Source of the DNA: Smittia aterrima
Lineage: Eukaryota; Arthropoda; Insecta; Diptera; Chironomidae
Direction of reading: 5' to 3'
Assembly (NCBI GenBank): GCA_033063855.1
Contig: CP093830.1
Coordinates: forward strand, 8,680,854 to 8,744,853
DNA: 64,000 nucleotides
Shown: positions 24,490 to 37,192 of the stretch, in pieces
Position numbering within the stretch: the first letter of the stretch is position 1
Layout of the letters: each line of letters starts with the position of its first letter
Made by a program: the position numbers and the translations under genes
The notes under the pieces: model-generated
Seen by the model: the letters and a program-made list of their open reading frames with translations, nothing else
Database searches by the model: none
What the model was told of the DNA's origin: nothing

Positions 24490-27400
24490 TTTTACTACTT
24501 CACTTCACAAAAACAATGATTAATATTTGTTTCCTTAAAAATTCTTCATTTTCTCACTTTCATCTGCTAAAAGCATTTGCAAACTTCTGTTCTGTTTTTA
24601 ATATTTCACAAAGAGATCTGTTTATTTATTTTTCTTTTCTTTTCACTCGAAAGATTCAAAACTCTCTTCTCCAGCGACGCGATTTCACAAGTGCACGGCA
24701 CGAACGTTCTTTGTTTCGACCTGCAAATTAAATTCTATCACTATGGGAACTTAATGATTTTCTATTCTCATTTTTTTCACAGCTCGTTGTAAAAAAAACT
24801 TGAAGTGAAAACATCGTTAGTAGTTTGTTACGAAAAAAAAATAAGTTCTCGAGATTTTTCCTCTCCAGTCACAACACCTCATCATTAAATCCTTGTCCGT
24901 TGCTTTAACGTTTAACTGCGAGTGCGAGAACTTTTTGCACTTAGAAATCCATAGAAATCTTTTTTTTTCTTCTCTGCTTTACTTCACTTTTATGATTCAA
25001 ATCACGCAACGAATGGAATTAAATTTCATCTTTACGATCATCTAACAAGTTCGTTAGGAGTATTCTCAACAAAAGTTTATGGTGGGACCGCATTAAGCGA
25101 TAATTTAATTATCCTTGATTTCCAGTGGAAAAGAAGGCGGACAGACAGTCATTTGCTTCAACTCCCATCGACTCATCTCCTAATTGTCTTTAATTATCTT
25201 TTCACTATCTATTACGCTTTAATTTTCTTTAAAGCATAAATTTTCCATTCGAGGGTCAAACTCTCGAAATTCTAAAAGCTTTTAAATTTCGTGTAACTTA
25301 ATATTGAACAAAACTTCTGTTTTGACGTGATGATGACGGAATAAAAATAAATTTATTACGGGAATCGATTGGGCACAGTTTATATTCCAATAGCACTTGG
25401 TTTAATGACATCGTTTACTCCTCGAGTAGGAAATCAAAATTATTATTACGATCAACGAGCATTAGGCGGTAACCTGGCAATGAAAAAACCGTTTGTAAGC
25501 ACACAAAATATTTTGTGTGGACATCAAGCTGGGTGCAGCTTTTTGATGATTTTTAAGTGCTGTCTGTTAGAGAGGGAAAAAAGCTTTTGTTTTTGACAAA
25601 CATTTATCGACACGAATAATTTTTGCATAAAATCAATTTATTGATTGAAAAGAGAAATGAGTTTGAATAATCATTTAATTTGCGAATGGTAATTTTTGCA
25701 CTTGTTTTCTGTTTCAATCTCGCGAGGATTCGACGATGGATGAGAATTTTAAATCTCGAATGGGAATTTAATTCTCGAAATGGCGAGAAATTTGTCTCAC
25801 GTAGAGAATTTAATCGAAATGACAGCGTCAATTAAATGCTTTTTACTTGATTCATTTCTTCAATTAAATCCCACGCTCGTGCTTTTCATTCCTTTCTACG
25901 TCACTAACTCTCTAATTAATTTCAGCCCTTTCATCAAATGCCAAACTTTTTTCCTTCACTTGAGAAAGAGAAAGATTAAACATTATTTTAGAATCCAGAA
26001 ACTCTCGAGGGAAGAGAAGGATGGTATTTAGATAAGAGGATAACTTTTGAGACGTTGAGGGTCGTCTGTGAATTTCTGTCCTTTAAACATTCCCAGCCGA
26101 AAATAATAAAATGTGACTGAACTTTCGATCGCCTCCTCATCAAAATTGCAAAAAAAAATGTTTAAATTAATAAAATTTAGACTTTCTCATAAATCGAAAG
26201 ATATTTTATGTATATCGAACCCAAAGCGCCCATAAAATTATCCAAAGCTTGATCAATAACTTCAGATAATGTACGACACGACACTTGTTCCGAAATTTAA
26301 TTTTACACTTCACACTGAGTTCTTTGTTGTAAAGAAAACTCTTCCAGTTCAATTTAGCTTCTTCTAGCGGAAAGAAGCAATTATTTCTCAATTGAAATCA
26401 CAGCTCTCGGGCATAAAATTTTTAATGGTTTGTTTATATCATTGTGAATTAGATAGCTGAATGGAAATAGTTGAGTAACGAAAATAAATTCGACTCAAAT
26501 CTTTCCCAAAATTTGAATTTTACGCGACTTTGATATTCGGAAAATTTTATTACTTTTTTACGATCTATATCATCAAACTCTATTTTTTCTGCTCCTTTCG
26601 AGAATGTGCAATCAGTCCATGATGATCAGATTGATTGTCAAATTATTCATCGCCGTCAACATCACTTTTGATATTTAAACTCTTTTTTTTTCTTTGTTTC
26701 ACGTTTTTTTATGTTCATTTCTTTCTGATTTCCATATTTTCGCGCGTCGATCAAATTTAATCCGATTGGGCTTAGGAGCTGATAACGATACTCTTATTTC
26801 GTCTGCTTTCATTCGCCACATCCGATTTCAAAAACCGCCGAATGACGACTGACCGATAAGGAAAGAAATTGCAGCAACGAACGTCGCTTCAACATTTTTC
26901 TATCGAAGTGCTCTCTTCGAGTGCGATGTTTTTCGCCCACAGCGCACAATCGGTAAATCGCAAAATCTCACTCGGGTCGGAGGGCTCGTCTGTTGAACTT
27001 TGTCGGTTTGACTTGATGCTCTTTCAAACGTTTTATTCATCGACGGCTCCGACAATCATTCCTTACTTGGCTGAGCGGCTGACAAAAAGAAAATAAACGT
27101 GATATTCATGGAGAGGATGCTTTCAGTTGATTGAGATACTTTTATTAGAAATATTGTTGATAATAATCGGTTTTCATAATTTTTATTTGCTTTGGATGAT
27201 TTTTGGGTTATTTCATCACCAAACGCGAGTCGAGGCCGCAATAATCATCTGGGCAAATAATAAACAACAACGATGTACATCTCCGAAGGCGGCCTCACGA
27301 TGGAATTGCATCGTTATTTTTATTTTATTTAACAAATTTCGTTTGTCATGTGTCGACGGTAAAGATTAAAACTTTTCTCGTCGAGGTTAACTTCGACAAT

Positions 27401-28838
27401 GTTCACGCTGAATTACATAAAAAATAAAAACTCATTTGATGCGCGAGCTGGAAAAGGTCGCAGAAACGAATTTCTTTTTACGATCGTTTAACTTTCCCCT
27501 AGAACTGACGAAGTCTCGAGTGATGCCAAAATCTTTACGACATAGACCTCACGCTAAACTTCCTGACTTATCGCCCTCTTACACTTTAATGCTTTTTGTC
27601 ATTACAATGAAGGTGTGCACGATCTCCCTTTGAAGACGCCGAGACGATTTATTTCCCTCTGAGAATTCCGAGACGACCTGAGCTTTTTGTTAATTAATAT
27701 ATGAAGCGTGAAGTATATTAAGTTATCAAGTTGTTCACTTAGACTTCTTGTTCCTCCAAGAATTTCAACTTGCAAAGCTTTTTCGTTCGAAGGCGAAGAT
27801 AAGTGAAAAGTTTCGTAACTCACTTGAGAAGTTTTTATAACTCGACTCATACTTTTGTATTGCTACGCGTTAATTACGAAGACTCTCTCATAAAGCACCG
27901 GAGATGCGTATGAATCAAGTGGGATGAACATCTCGATTTCCAACCTGAATAACTGACCATTCCTTCGCTGTGAAATCTTGTTCAAGGGCTTTTAATCTTC
28001 TCTTATCTGTCTAAGCTCTTTTCATCCGCTTTCTTCGTAGTCTAGAGCAGAAAATATTAATTTCATTTCTGTGAACTTTTTGCAAAGATCAATCACATAA
28101 AAGTTCATAATGTAGTCATCGTTTATTAATTTTTTTCCCATCATTAAACAGACTACAAGACGTCCCCATCGATATGAATAACCAATTTGTATTCCACATG
28201 CTATAAAGAAAGCCAATTGGTTTGATGAGACGCTTCGGTCCATATTTTCCATCTGCTTAACTCTGATTCGGACGGTTGCGATAATCCCCGTTCGATATGA
28301 ATTGCCGGATTGCATAAAAATTCAAATATTCGTATCAGGGTTAAGCGCTACACGTGCGATTTCGTTTTTTTTATCTCCGCGAATCTCATTTGTGCATTTC
28401 TCACATTTTATTATTTATTGCGACTGTTGACTCGCCTCATCTATGCTATGATGAAAAGAAATGTCAACTTTTAGCAAACACTTGTTCATAATACACTTTC
28501 CCCACGAAAGTTTTTGATAATTTTTTATCGTCGAAGGAAAATGAAAAATGTTTCAAGTGTCTGTCGATTGGAAAATTCAATTTCCGTGAATGGAAAACTA
28601 TTAATCAAGGATTTTCAAAATGGAACTCGTAATGTCATAAATGATTTCTGACGAGCTGATAAGCAGAGTCATTTGTATATCGCAGCCACTTATCTCAAAA
28701 TAACTTTCTACACACGAACCGAACATCGTATTGTAATATGCTATCGTGCCTGCTCTTCACCAAAGAGTCATCTCGAAAAGTTAAAGTATTGAGACGAAGC
28801 CACGAAAAATTAACAAGACGCAACACAGACGAGATTAA
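24490..28838. other. Intergenic region between divergent RYamide-type receptor and second Tweedle gene
   Basis: About 4.3 kb of AT-rich sequence upstream of both genes. It may hold a non-coding first exon and regulatory elements of the receptor, but none can be pinned down by reading. The longest open frames (for example 28022-28315) show no domain, signal peptide or splice support. Confidence 0.5.
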
Positions 28839-28876
28839 TATAAAAGCAAATCCCCATCAAACATCATCATCATTCG
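28839..28876 (+). promoter_or_regulatory. Core promoter of second Tweedle gene (TATA plus initiator)
   Basis: TATAAAA at 28839-28845 is followed about 31-33 bases later by an initiator-like TCATTC (28870-28875; predicted start at A28872). The ATG is at 28929, giving a 5' UTR of about 57 bases. Confidence 0.65.
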
Positions 28877-28928
28877 TTTATTTTCACTTCAGCAGTTGAG
28901 TTCGGTGTGCTCGAAAGGATCAAGCAAA

Positions 28929-30024
28929 ATGAGAGGCTTTATTTTAATAGCAGTTTTAGCTGTTGCCACAGTAAGTGCAAGACCCGAAGCCCCTGGAGGC
29001 TACAATTATCAGCAACCTCAGCAACATTCGCATGCTCATCACCATCATGCCGCTCCTTCAAATTCATACGGAGCTCCAGCTCAAGCTTACGCAGCACCAC
29101 AACAGTCGTATGCAGCTCCACAACAATCGTATGCAGCTCCACAACAATCCCAAGGAGGTTACGCAAGCGCTGGCCAACAATCTTACTCACAGGGACCCGC
29201 TAACCCTGGACAACAATCTTACTCACAAGGACCAGCTCAGTCTTATGCTGCCCCATCTCAATCTTATGGAGCTCCTCAACAATCCCAAGGAGGTTATGCA
29301 AGCGCTGGCCAACAATCTTACTCACAGGGACCTGCTAACCCTGGACAACAATCTTACAACCAAGGCCCAGCTGGAGGATTCGGAGGAGGTCACTCATCAG
29401 GAGGTCATTCAGGAGGATTCGGAGGCGGACATTCAGGAGGCGGTCACTCAGGAGGCGGCCATGGAGGCGCTGGACAAACTATCGTTCAAAAGCACATGTA
29501 AGATTAAACATTTTAACCTTTTTATAAAAATTATTTATTAAACAAATGATTTTCTTTCCATTAGCTACGTTCACGTTCCACCTCCAGATGAGGAAGATCA
29601 CCATCACGGACATGCTGGACAAGAAGCAGTTGCCCCACGCAAGAACTACAAGATTATCTTCATCAAGGCTCCATCACCTGCACAACCTCAATACTCCCCA
29701 GCAGCCCAACAAGCTCTCGCTCAAAGCCAAGAAAAGACTCTCATCTACGTTTTGGTCAAGAAACCCGAAGAAGTCAACTATGATGACGCAGCACAAGCAG
29801 CAGGCCCAGCCGCACCAGTCAGCAAACCAGAAGTTTACTTCATCAAATACAAGACCCAAAAAGACGGATCAGGAGGTTCAGGAGGCTCAGGAGGCTTCGG
29901 AGGACCATCAGGAGGAGGATCAGCTGGAGGTTTCTCTGCTGGCGGTTCTGATTTTGGCGGTTCTGACTTTGGCGCAGCTCCAGCAAACCCTCAATCCGCT
30001 TACGGAGTTCCCCACAAGAAGTAA
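28929..30024 (+). CDS. Tweedle cuticular protein (DUF243) with SYAAPQQ/QGP repeat region
   Basis: Two exons, 28929-29497 and 29565-30024, joined in phase 2 to 343 codons (342 aa). The start is the ATG of MRGFILIAVLAVATVSA (signal peptide, then RPEAPGG), not the upstream in-frame ATG at 28896, which would place polar residues before the hydrophobic core and lies closer to the cap site. The N-terminal half is a Gln/Ser/Tyr/Ala-rich repeat region with SYAAPQQ, SYGAPQQ and GYASAGQQSYSQGP units, then a Gly/His-rich stretch. The Tweedle core follows: [48 protein letters not shown]. The tail ends SAYGVPHKK. It would be a secreted chitin-associated cuticle protein. The intron falls inside the KHIYVHV motif, unlike in the nested paralogue. 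AATAAA is at 30259-30264. Confidence 0.96.
29142..29357 (+). repeat. Near-identical 81-bp coding repeat within the second Tweedle gene
   Basis: Bases 29142-29222 and 29277-29357 (offset 135 bp) are almost identical. They encode QQSQGGYASAGQQSYSQGPA and the residues that follow, twice. The intervening 54 bases encode further SYAAPSQSYGAP repeats. Confidence 0.9.
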
Positions 30025-32162
30025 ACGCTTCCGAAATGTGATATTCCCTTCCAACATCCTAAATTATTGTGCATAAATGACCCCAAGAACCTATCGACTG
30101 ATGAACATCGCAAACACATCACATTGACCACGAAGCATGAAGTGAAAACTCGAAAACTTCACGAACCAAACGGAAATTTCAAATAAGGCCATACAAAACA
30201 TTTGTTGTTTGTAAATATCTTTAATGACTTCCTTTTTATTATATAAGACTTTAATGAAAATAAAATTCAACTGTGACAAATTAAAAATCATAACTCTTTA
30301 AATTCAATGGTCGGAAGTTGCTCGAACCAAAACTTCGGGTCATCATTCCCATCGCATAAGACATAAATTTCTCATCTCACAATCTTCATCGCTCTCGCTT
30401 CGGTTTCGAGCAATTTCACTTTTCTTCTTCAGTGTCAGATTTGTATGTCAACGATATTCGACATGAGTTTTTATTGTTTTCTTAATCATCGAAGCTTTTT
30501 GTCTTTTGTTTCGTCTCCTTCATTATTGATTTCAAGCACCTGAAGAGCCGATTGATAAATTTACATAGCTGAGCACTAAAAAAAACTAATCTTGCCTCCC
30601 TTTTATTTACCAGAAATATCACCAGCGATGACCCCGGGAGTTGGAGTTTTGAAAAATTGGCATTTAGCTTCATTCAAAACGCAGATTTGTTTCGTAATTT
30701 TCTTTTATTTTTCTCACACAAAAGACCCGACACAACAATCGAATCTTCGCCGAAGCGGGCCTCCTCACGCAGTCACATCACGCTGATCAGGCCTGACGAA
30801 AGTGATTTTCTGCGATTATGACACTCAATGTCGATTGAATTTGATGGCAAAGTTGTCGTAAAAATGGCAATCTGGAAACAAAGCGACGACCGTGTAGCGA
30901 AGAGTTTCTAACAGGAAAAAAACTTTCACTTAAAAACTTTGTGTAAGAATTTGATGGATCATCGTAATCTTCAATTCAAACGTAAACTTCCGAAACGACC
31001 AAATAATAAAAAGCTTTTCTAAAAAAATCTTCGACGAAAGCGAGATGTCGAAACAAATGAAGCATAATTGAGCACCACTTTATCGATTGCGTACTCGAGC
31101 TCTGCCGCCCATAGCGGATCACTCACAATACAACAAAAATTCATTATCTTCGGCTTCGTGTGGGTTGGAGCGAAGCTGCGTCTAATTTAAGCTTCGATTA
31201 TGAGAGACATTGCCAAACTAATTAGCATAACAGTGAGCAGAAAGAAATTTTAAGTGAAACGCCGGTTGCTGAAATTGTATTTGCAGAAATTTACACTTCG
31301 AGACAAAAAAAAACATTAGGACAGAGAGCACAAGCTTCTCCTTCGCATGCCAACTTGATTGATGATCGTCCACAAATATTGATTCGTCAAATAGAAATTC
31401 GTAATGTGATTATTAGACATTTGTTATTGCTATGTGAGATCAGACTCGCTTTCAATGTTTTGATGCGTAGTGAGAAGTCAAGCAGCGCATGGAGTAAATG
31501 TTGAGATAAGACCTCGCTGAGGCAATAAAACAGAAAATAAATGAAATCCTTCAACCCTCAATTCATAAAGAAAGAAGGAATGTAATGAGCGTATTCTTGT
31601 TCCGACGAAAGTTTAATCGCTGGAGCATCATTTCGCATTTACGCATTTTCATCCTCTCAAATGTTGATAAGAAGATTAAAGTTTTCAACCCCATTCAGCC
31701 TCCTCAATCTCTCTCTTATGCAACGTATAAAACAGATTATCTGAAATAGATGTTACAGCGAAGGCAATTTAATGAAGTTTTGTAATTATTAGCGTACGAG
31801 ACGAGCCGACATTTTAATGAAATCTCTGCTCTTTGAAGTGAACTGATGTACTGCGCTCCCAATTAAACTTTATTCTCTTTTTCTTTCTCGGCGCTTTATC
31901 AAGCAACTACCGAGTCATTTGTCAAGACTCGTTTTGTTTAACTTTCTCGTTCTTGAAAAACACAAACAAATGCTATGCGAGAGTCGTGAGTCAGTCTACG
32001 AAGTGAAGCCCTAAAACAATCACCGCGCGTTCAGCTAATTAATTGTAGACGCTTGTTCTGTTCCCTACTTGTTTGTTTGTCTTTAAGTATAGTAATTTAA
32101 ACAAGAAGAGCTTCACGGGATCCCCCGCTGAATACATTAATTGAAACATAAGCGTATCAAAA
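30025..32162. other. Intergenic region downstream of second Tweedle gene
   Basis: Holds the Tweedle 3' UTR (AATAAA at 30259-30264) and the upstream flank of the LRR gene. I see no coding exon, repeat or RNA gene. Confidence 0.5.
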
Positions 32163-33333
32163 ATGATTTTCAACTACTTTGAAAACGAGAAGAAGGTAAA
32201 CGATGCTGTGACGAGATAATTTGTGCAAATTAAGTGATGATTATAAATTCGTGGTTGCCTTGTTAGCTTCTGTTTTTCGAGCACGGCGTGGATGAGATTC
32301 CCGATGAGATTATCAAAGAATATTCAGCGAAAGACGTCATACATGTTGACTTCTCATCAAACTCTTTATCGTCTCTCAACTGTGAGTTCTATGAAGTCAC
32401 CTTTTTGCCCTAATCGCAAAGTGAGCTTGCTTTTGAATTTGTTTTAGGCATCACGCATTTTTCAAACCTCAGAGAAGTCATCTTTGATAACAACTTTCTT
32501 TCCGATGCCACGATGTTCCCGAAGAGAAATTTTCCAAACGTCGATCTCTTATCGATAAATAAGAATAAGGTGAGAGAGAGAGAGAGATTCACATTGGGAA
32601 AGGTCAGCTAAATAAATTGGTTAAGACTATCCTCGACTTTGTGAGACTCACGTTTCCAATTATATCTCTCTAATGATTTTGTTCTGTTTTAGTTTGAAAA
32701 CCTCGAGCAACTGCTAAATAATCTCGTGCGATGCTTCCCAAACCTCAGGTAAAATGAATCGATTGCAATCATCAGAACTTTTCTGTTACCGTCAATTACA
32801 CTTAGATATTTGAGTTTATTGGGAAATGCTGCATGCCCAGCCTTACTTCAGGATTATAGCGAAGAGGATTATCGAGAGTATAGGTATGGCGAAAGTTTTG
32901 TGTTTGAGTTAGACGTAAATTTGTGGTCATCGGCACGTCCACTCAACGATTTTCATACAATTTCATTTCGTATAGATTGTTAATTATCAGACGAATGCCA
33001 AAGTTGAAGTTCCTTGACGCCAAGCAGGTTGATAAAAGTGAATTATCGATAATGCAACCGGCAGCTGCTTCGACATCTCAAAACGACCGACAGTCGCCTC
33101 CGGATTCATCAACAGAGAAGATGGAAAAGTTTGGAAAATTTAAAAAGTTCTTTGGATTTACTTCAAAGTCCTCAAATCGATCAGGAGCATCCGTCGAACA
33201 AAAAGAAGCTTATTCTCCCTTACCAAGGGACAACATCGATTCTTCGAAACGAAGTTACTATGGAAAGGTTAAGAACCGTTACGAGGGCTCTCAGTCACAG
33301 GGCAACCGTTTCATTTTAAATCAAGATCTGTGA
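32163..33333 (+). CDS. LRMDA: Leucine-rich-repeat protein, LRMDA (C10orf11)-like
   Basis: Six exons, 32163-32195, 32267-32381, 32448-32569, 32693-32748, 32806-32883 and 32976-33333, join in frame to 254 codons (253 aa). The N-terminal two-thirds hold three to four short leucine-rich repeats (VIHVDFSSNSLSSL, LREVIFDNNFLSD, VDLLSINKNKFENL) and the capping block RYLSLLGNAACPALL, then YREYRLLIIRRMPKLKFLD. This cap (LSLLGN.ACP, then KLKFLD) is the pattern I recall for LRMDA, the leucine-rich melanocyte differentiation-associated family; other small SDS22/LRRC-type proteins are the alternative. The tail of about 90 residues is Ser/Lys-rich and probably disordered. There is no signal peptide, so it is likely cytosolic. 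Insect function is unknown to me. AATAAA is at 33368-33373. Confidence 0.75.
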
Positions 33334-33881
33334 AAGAGAAAGAAAAAAACTTTTTTATTTGTTTTCTAATAAATCGCTTTTTTTACGAGAAAACTTGGTT
33401 TGAAGTCCCTGAACGATAATCATGTGTTGTTCACACAGTGAGAGAAATTGAAAAACATTGTTGTAAGTAGCACGAGCGACGGGAGTTGGTGACTTCTATG
33501 TTCTCTACTACGTTTATTGGAGCTTTTCATAAATAATGGATTTAGGCTGAGAATTTCATTTTCGTTTGATTCGCTCGCTCGTGTCGTCACTGTTAGTCTA
33601 CTCTCGTTTGTTGTGATTTCCATTCAGTTTCGCTTGTTTAGATTCATCGACAAGTCGTTATTTTGCGGTTTGAACGACTTTTTCTTGAAGTTCATTAATT
33701 TATTGTTATTTTAATCTGTGAGTGAGAGGTTTGTTTGACATTTTTGATATCGCCGCGAGCGACCGATGTGCTTATCTGCTCTTGTGACTTATCAATTTTT
33801 CTTTACAATTTAATCTGGGCGTGCGCAAACTTTTCATTCTAAAATTATCTCTCGCAGTGAACGCACCGGTCTCGTAAAATT
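33334..33881. other. Intergenic spacer between LRR gene and first ALDH gene
   Basis: 548 bases containing the LRR gene polyadenylation signal and the 5' flank of the dehydrogenase gene. No additional gene seen. Confidence 0.5.
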
Positions 33882-35619
33882 ATGGCAAATCCAGGACAGG
33901 AAATTCGCTTTACGAAGGTATGGCGAGAAAATCTATGATTAAGTAATTAATTAATTAAATTAATTTATTATTCATTGCTAACAGCTCTTCATTAACAACG
34001 AGTTCGTAGATGCTTGTAGCGGCAAAACGTTTGCGACAATTAATCCGGCAACTGGAAAGAGTATTTGTGACGTCGCAGAAGGAGACAAAGCAGATGTGGA
34101 TTTGGCTGTAAAATCTGCTGAACAAGCTTTTGCCAGAGGTTCAGAGTGGCGCAACTTAGATGCCTCGGCTCGTGGGCGATTATTACTCAAGTGAGTAAAT
34201 TCGTCTCTAATTGGCCTAGACGATTTTATATTGAGAACTTGTTTTCAGACTTGCTGATTTCATTGAACGCGATTCAACAGTTCTCGCTAATATTGAGACG
34301 TTGGATAATGGAAAACCATTTGAAGATTCTGTTTTTGACATTGGGTGTGCTGTCGATACTCTTCGGTAAGTTTCGCATGACATTTATCTTTAATTACTTT
34401 TTCAATGTCGATGACAAACAAATTTCGAAAATTTAATTTTCAGTTACTACGCCGGTTTTGCTGATAAAATCCATGGCAACACAATCCCAGTCGATGGAAA
34501 CTTTTTCAGTTTCACTCGCAAAGAACCAATTGGAGTTGTTGGTCAAATCATTCCTTGGAATTATCCAATTCTTATGCTCGCATGGAAATGGGGACCTGCT
34601 CTCGCTGCTGGATGCACCATCGTTTTGAAACCTGCAGAACAAACTCCACTATCAGCTCTTCACATCGCTTCGTTGGCGAAAGAAGCTGGCTTCCCAGCTG
34701 GAGTCGTGAACGTTGTCACTGGTTTTGGACCAACTGCCGGCGCAGCAATTTCTTCTCATCCCGATATTCGCAAAGTTGCATTCACTGGATCAACCGATGT
34801 CGGAAAGCTTATCATGAAGTCTGCCGCTGACTCAAACTTGAAAAAAGTTTCACTTGAACTTGGCGGAAAAAGCCCATTAGTCGTTTTCGAGGACGTCGAT
34901 TGTAAGTGCTTTCAATTTTTGACCCTTCTACATGTTTCATCGTTTTTTTTTCATTTTACTCTTTAGTGGATGAAGCAGTTACGATTGCTCACAACGCAAT
35001 CTTCGCTAACCATGGTCAGAACTGCTGTGCTGGTAGCCGCACGTTCGTTCAAGAGAAAATTTACGATCAGTTCGTTAGCAAAGCAGTTGAAATGGCGAAA
35101 AAGCGTCGCGTTGGGAATCCATTTGAGAAGGGAGTGGAGCAAGGTCCTCAAGTTGACGATGAGATGTTCAACAAGGTCCTCTCTTACGTTGAGTATGGAA
35201 AGCAAGACGGAGCTAAGCTTGAATGTGGAGGAAAACGATTGGGAAGTGAAGGATATTTCATTGAACCGGCAGTTTTCTCAAATGTTTCCGATGACAATCG
35301 CATCGCTCGCGAGGAAATCTTCGGTCCAGTTCAAACGATTTTAAAATTCAAAACAATCGAGGAAGTCATCGAACGAGCCAATCGAACAAAATACGGATTA
35401 GCTGCTGGAGTTTTGACTAAAGATATCAACAACGCAATGACATTCGCTACTGCCGTTGAAGCTGGAAGTGTCTGGGTCAATTGTTATGACGCTGTCGTCC
35501 CTCAAGCTCCATTCGGCGGTTACAAACAATCTGGATTTGGTCGAGAATTGGGTGAAGATGGATTAGAACCTTATCTCGAAACCAAAACCATCGCAATCAA
35601 AACGATGACCAAAAACTAA
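33882..35619 (+). CDS. Aldehyde dehydrogenase, ALDH1-type (paralogue 1)
   Basis: Five exons, 33882-33917, 33985-34190, 34249-34365, 34444-34901 and 34967-35619, join in frame to 490 codons (489 aa), the usual length of cytosolic ALDH1 enzymes. It begins [19 protein letters not shown] with no mitochondrial presequence. NAD(P)+-dependent oxidation of aldehydes to acids is supported by PWNYP (the oxyanion Asn), [11 protein letters not shown], the Rossmann glycine motif [17 protein letters not shown] (general-base Glu), [11 protein letters not shown] (catalytic Cys) and EEIFGPVQ. The substrate could be retinal or lipid-derived aldehydes; sequence alone does not tell. It is followed by an opposite-strand arrestin gene and then a second ALDH gene of the same length. 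AATAAA is at 35678-35683. Confidence 0.96.
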
Positions 35620-35969
35620 GCCACACAGATCAAACTTTCTTAATCAACATCACTCGAATGCTCAAAAAATATTTCATAATAAAAATGTCTTTCGTGCAAT
35701 TGAGTTTGAAACATTTTATTTTTGAGAAAATAGTTTTTCGATTAGAAATATTTTGTTGACATTTGTAGATTTCTCTTCAACGGAACACTCAAGATTAGAA
35801 CTCATCAACATCGCAACTTTATTGTGAAGAGAGCGATTCATTTTATCGTAAACTCCCATCGCGTTTCTCGTATAAAATTTATTGCGTGGCTCCTCGTCAA
35901 GTTCATTCAATTGCGGCTAAATTTTTTAGATGAAATTGCTTTTGAAATGTACAGCTTAAATAAAAAATT
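35620..35969. other. Convergent spacer between ALDH paralogue 1 and arrestin-domain gene
   Basis: 350 bases between two convergent stop codons, containing the ALDH polyadenylation signal (35678-35683) and the 3' flank of the minus-strand gene. Nothing further seen. Confidence 0.55.
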
Positions 35970-37192
35970 TCATTTTATTTCATTGAGCTGAAATTCGTCT
36001 TGGCACGCGGTCGTAAACTTGAAATCTGAGTCTTGATATCCTTTACTGCCAAAACCAATAACTCCGATAGTAATTGGAATGTAAATCTCTGGCGACGAGT
36101 TCAAACCGACAGTTCTCGCGGTGATTTTCAGTTCATAGGAAACTTTAAAAATCCGGCAACATCGATGATTCGTTATTGGGATTGATTGAGGTATTTTAAT
36201 GAGTTCTTCAAAGCTGGCTCGCTCACCAGCTTTTACTCCATTCGAGTGAAGCTCACAAACATTTTCTCTGATTTTTAAAATCCTCTCGTCAGGCGATTGA
36301 CTCGTGAATGTTTCAAGTCTAATAAGCTTTATCACTGTGCTGACAACATCGATTGTGCTTTTGTTGAAAATCGAGATTGTCACAAGAATTTCTTCTCCAA
36401 GAGCGTAGCCCGATCTTGGAATGAAGGCAGTGATGGCTAAAGGCCGTGATTTACAGCAAAGACAGCAGAAAGTTTTTATCTTTTCAGCTTCAATGGGCAA
36501 ATTCAGTTCAGGAAAAAACTTCAAGTTTTCAGTTTGAATTACTGTGAATGATTCTTGAGTGTGCAGGATGAAATCGCAAGGGAGATCCAAATTAACACTG
36601 ACAGTGTAGCGAATACTACCGTGAACTCTCTTTTGCTTTCGCTCTATCGAGTAAGGAATGTGAGGAGGAAGTTGACAGGAGAATTTGTAGAAGTATCGCT
36701 GATCTGACGTTCGACGTTCATCAACATCACGCAAGTAAGCCAATGAGGTAAAAATCGTTTCCTCTCCACGATAAATTGTGTGTTTATTTCCAGCTGTTTC
36801 TACCCATTTACACTCGGCGTCGCCCGAAACAATCAATCGAAGACCTAAAACAGAAGAAGATGTTGAAAAGGTCGTCACAGAAAATATTTTTCTTCTTCTT
36901 TCTGTCTTCTCTGCAGTCAGACTTCTCGGAGCCGCAAAATGTATTTCAGTTTCGTTTATTAGTTTCTTCAACAAAGACAATTGAAAATGAAAGTTTGAAT
37001 TACCTGGAGCATTCTCAATTGGTTCATCAACCTGCAATTCAACGGTTCCTGTGGAGAAAAAAAAAGAAATTGCGGGATAAAAAGTTTTTCTCTGTCGTCC
37101 CCGATAACTCACTCTCACTCACCTGAAACTATTTGATTGGGATAATAAATTCTTTCCACATTGTCGAAGGTGATTTGAAGTGAATTTGACAT
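35970..37192 (-). CDS. Arrestin-domain-containing protein (alpha-arrestin, ARRDC-like)
   Basis: Three exons (5'->3'), 37192-37123, 37048-37004 and 36844-35970, join in frame to 330 codons (329 aa). The N-terminal arrestin fold begins LQITFDNVERIYYPNQIVSG and continues into LRLIVSGDAECKW; the C-terminal arrestin domain follows the family-typical cysteine cluster FCCLCCKSRPL and FIPRSGYALGEE. Alpha-arrestins are cytosolic adaptors that usually recruit NEDD4-family ubiquitin ligases to membrane cargo. I find no PPxY motif, and the protein stops shortly after the second arrestin domain, so ligase recruitment, if any, must work differently. The gene sits between two tandem ALDH genes on the opposite strand. 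Confidence 0.9.

Noticed and set aside
28022..28315. 97-codon minus-strand frame between the receptor and the second Tweedle gene
   Set aside because: No domain, signal peptide or splice support.
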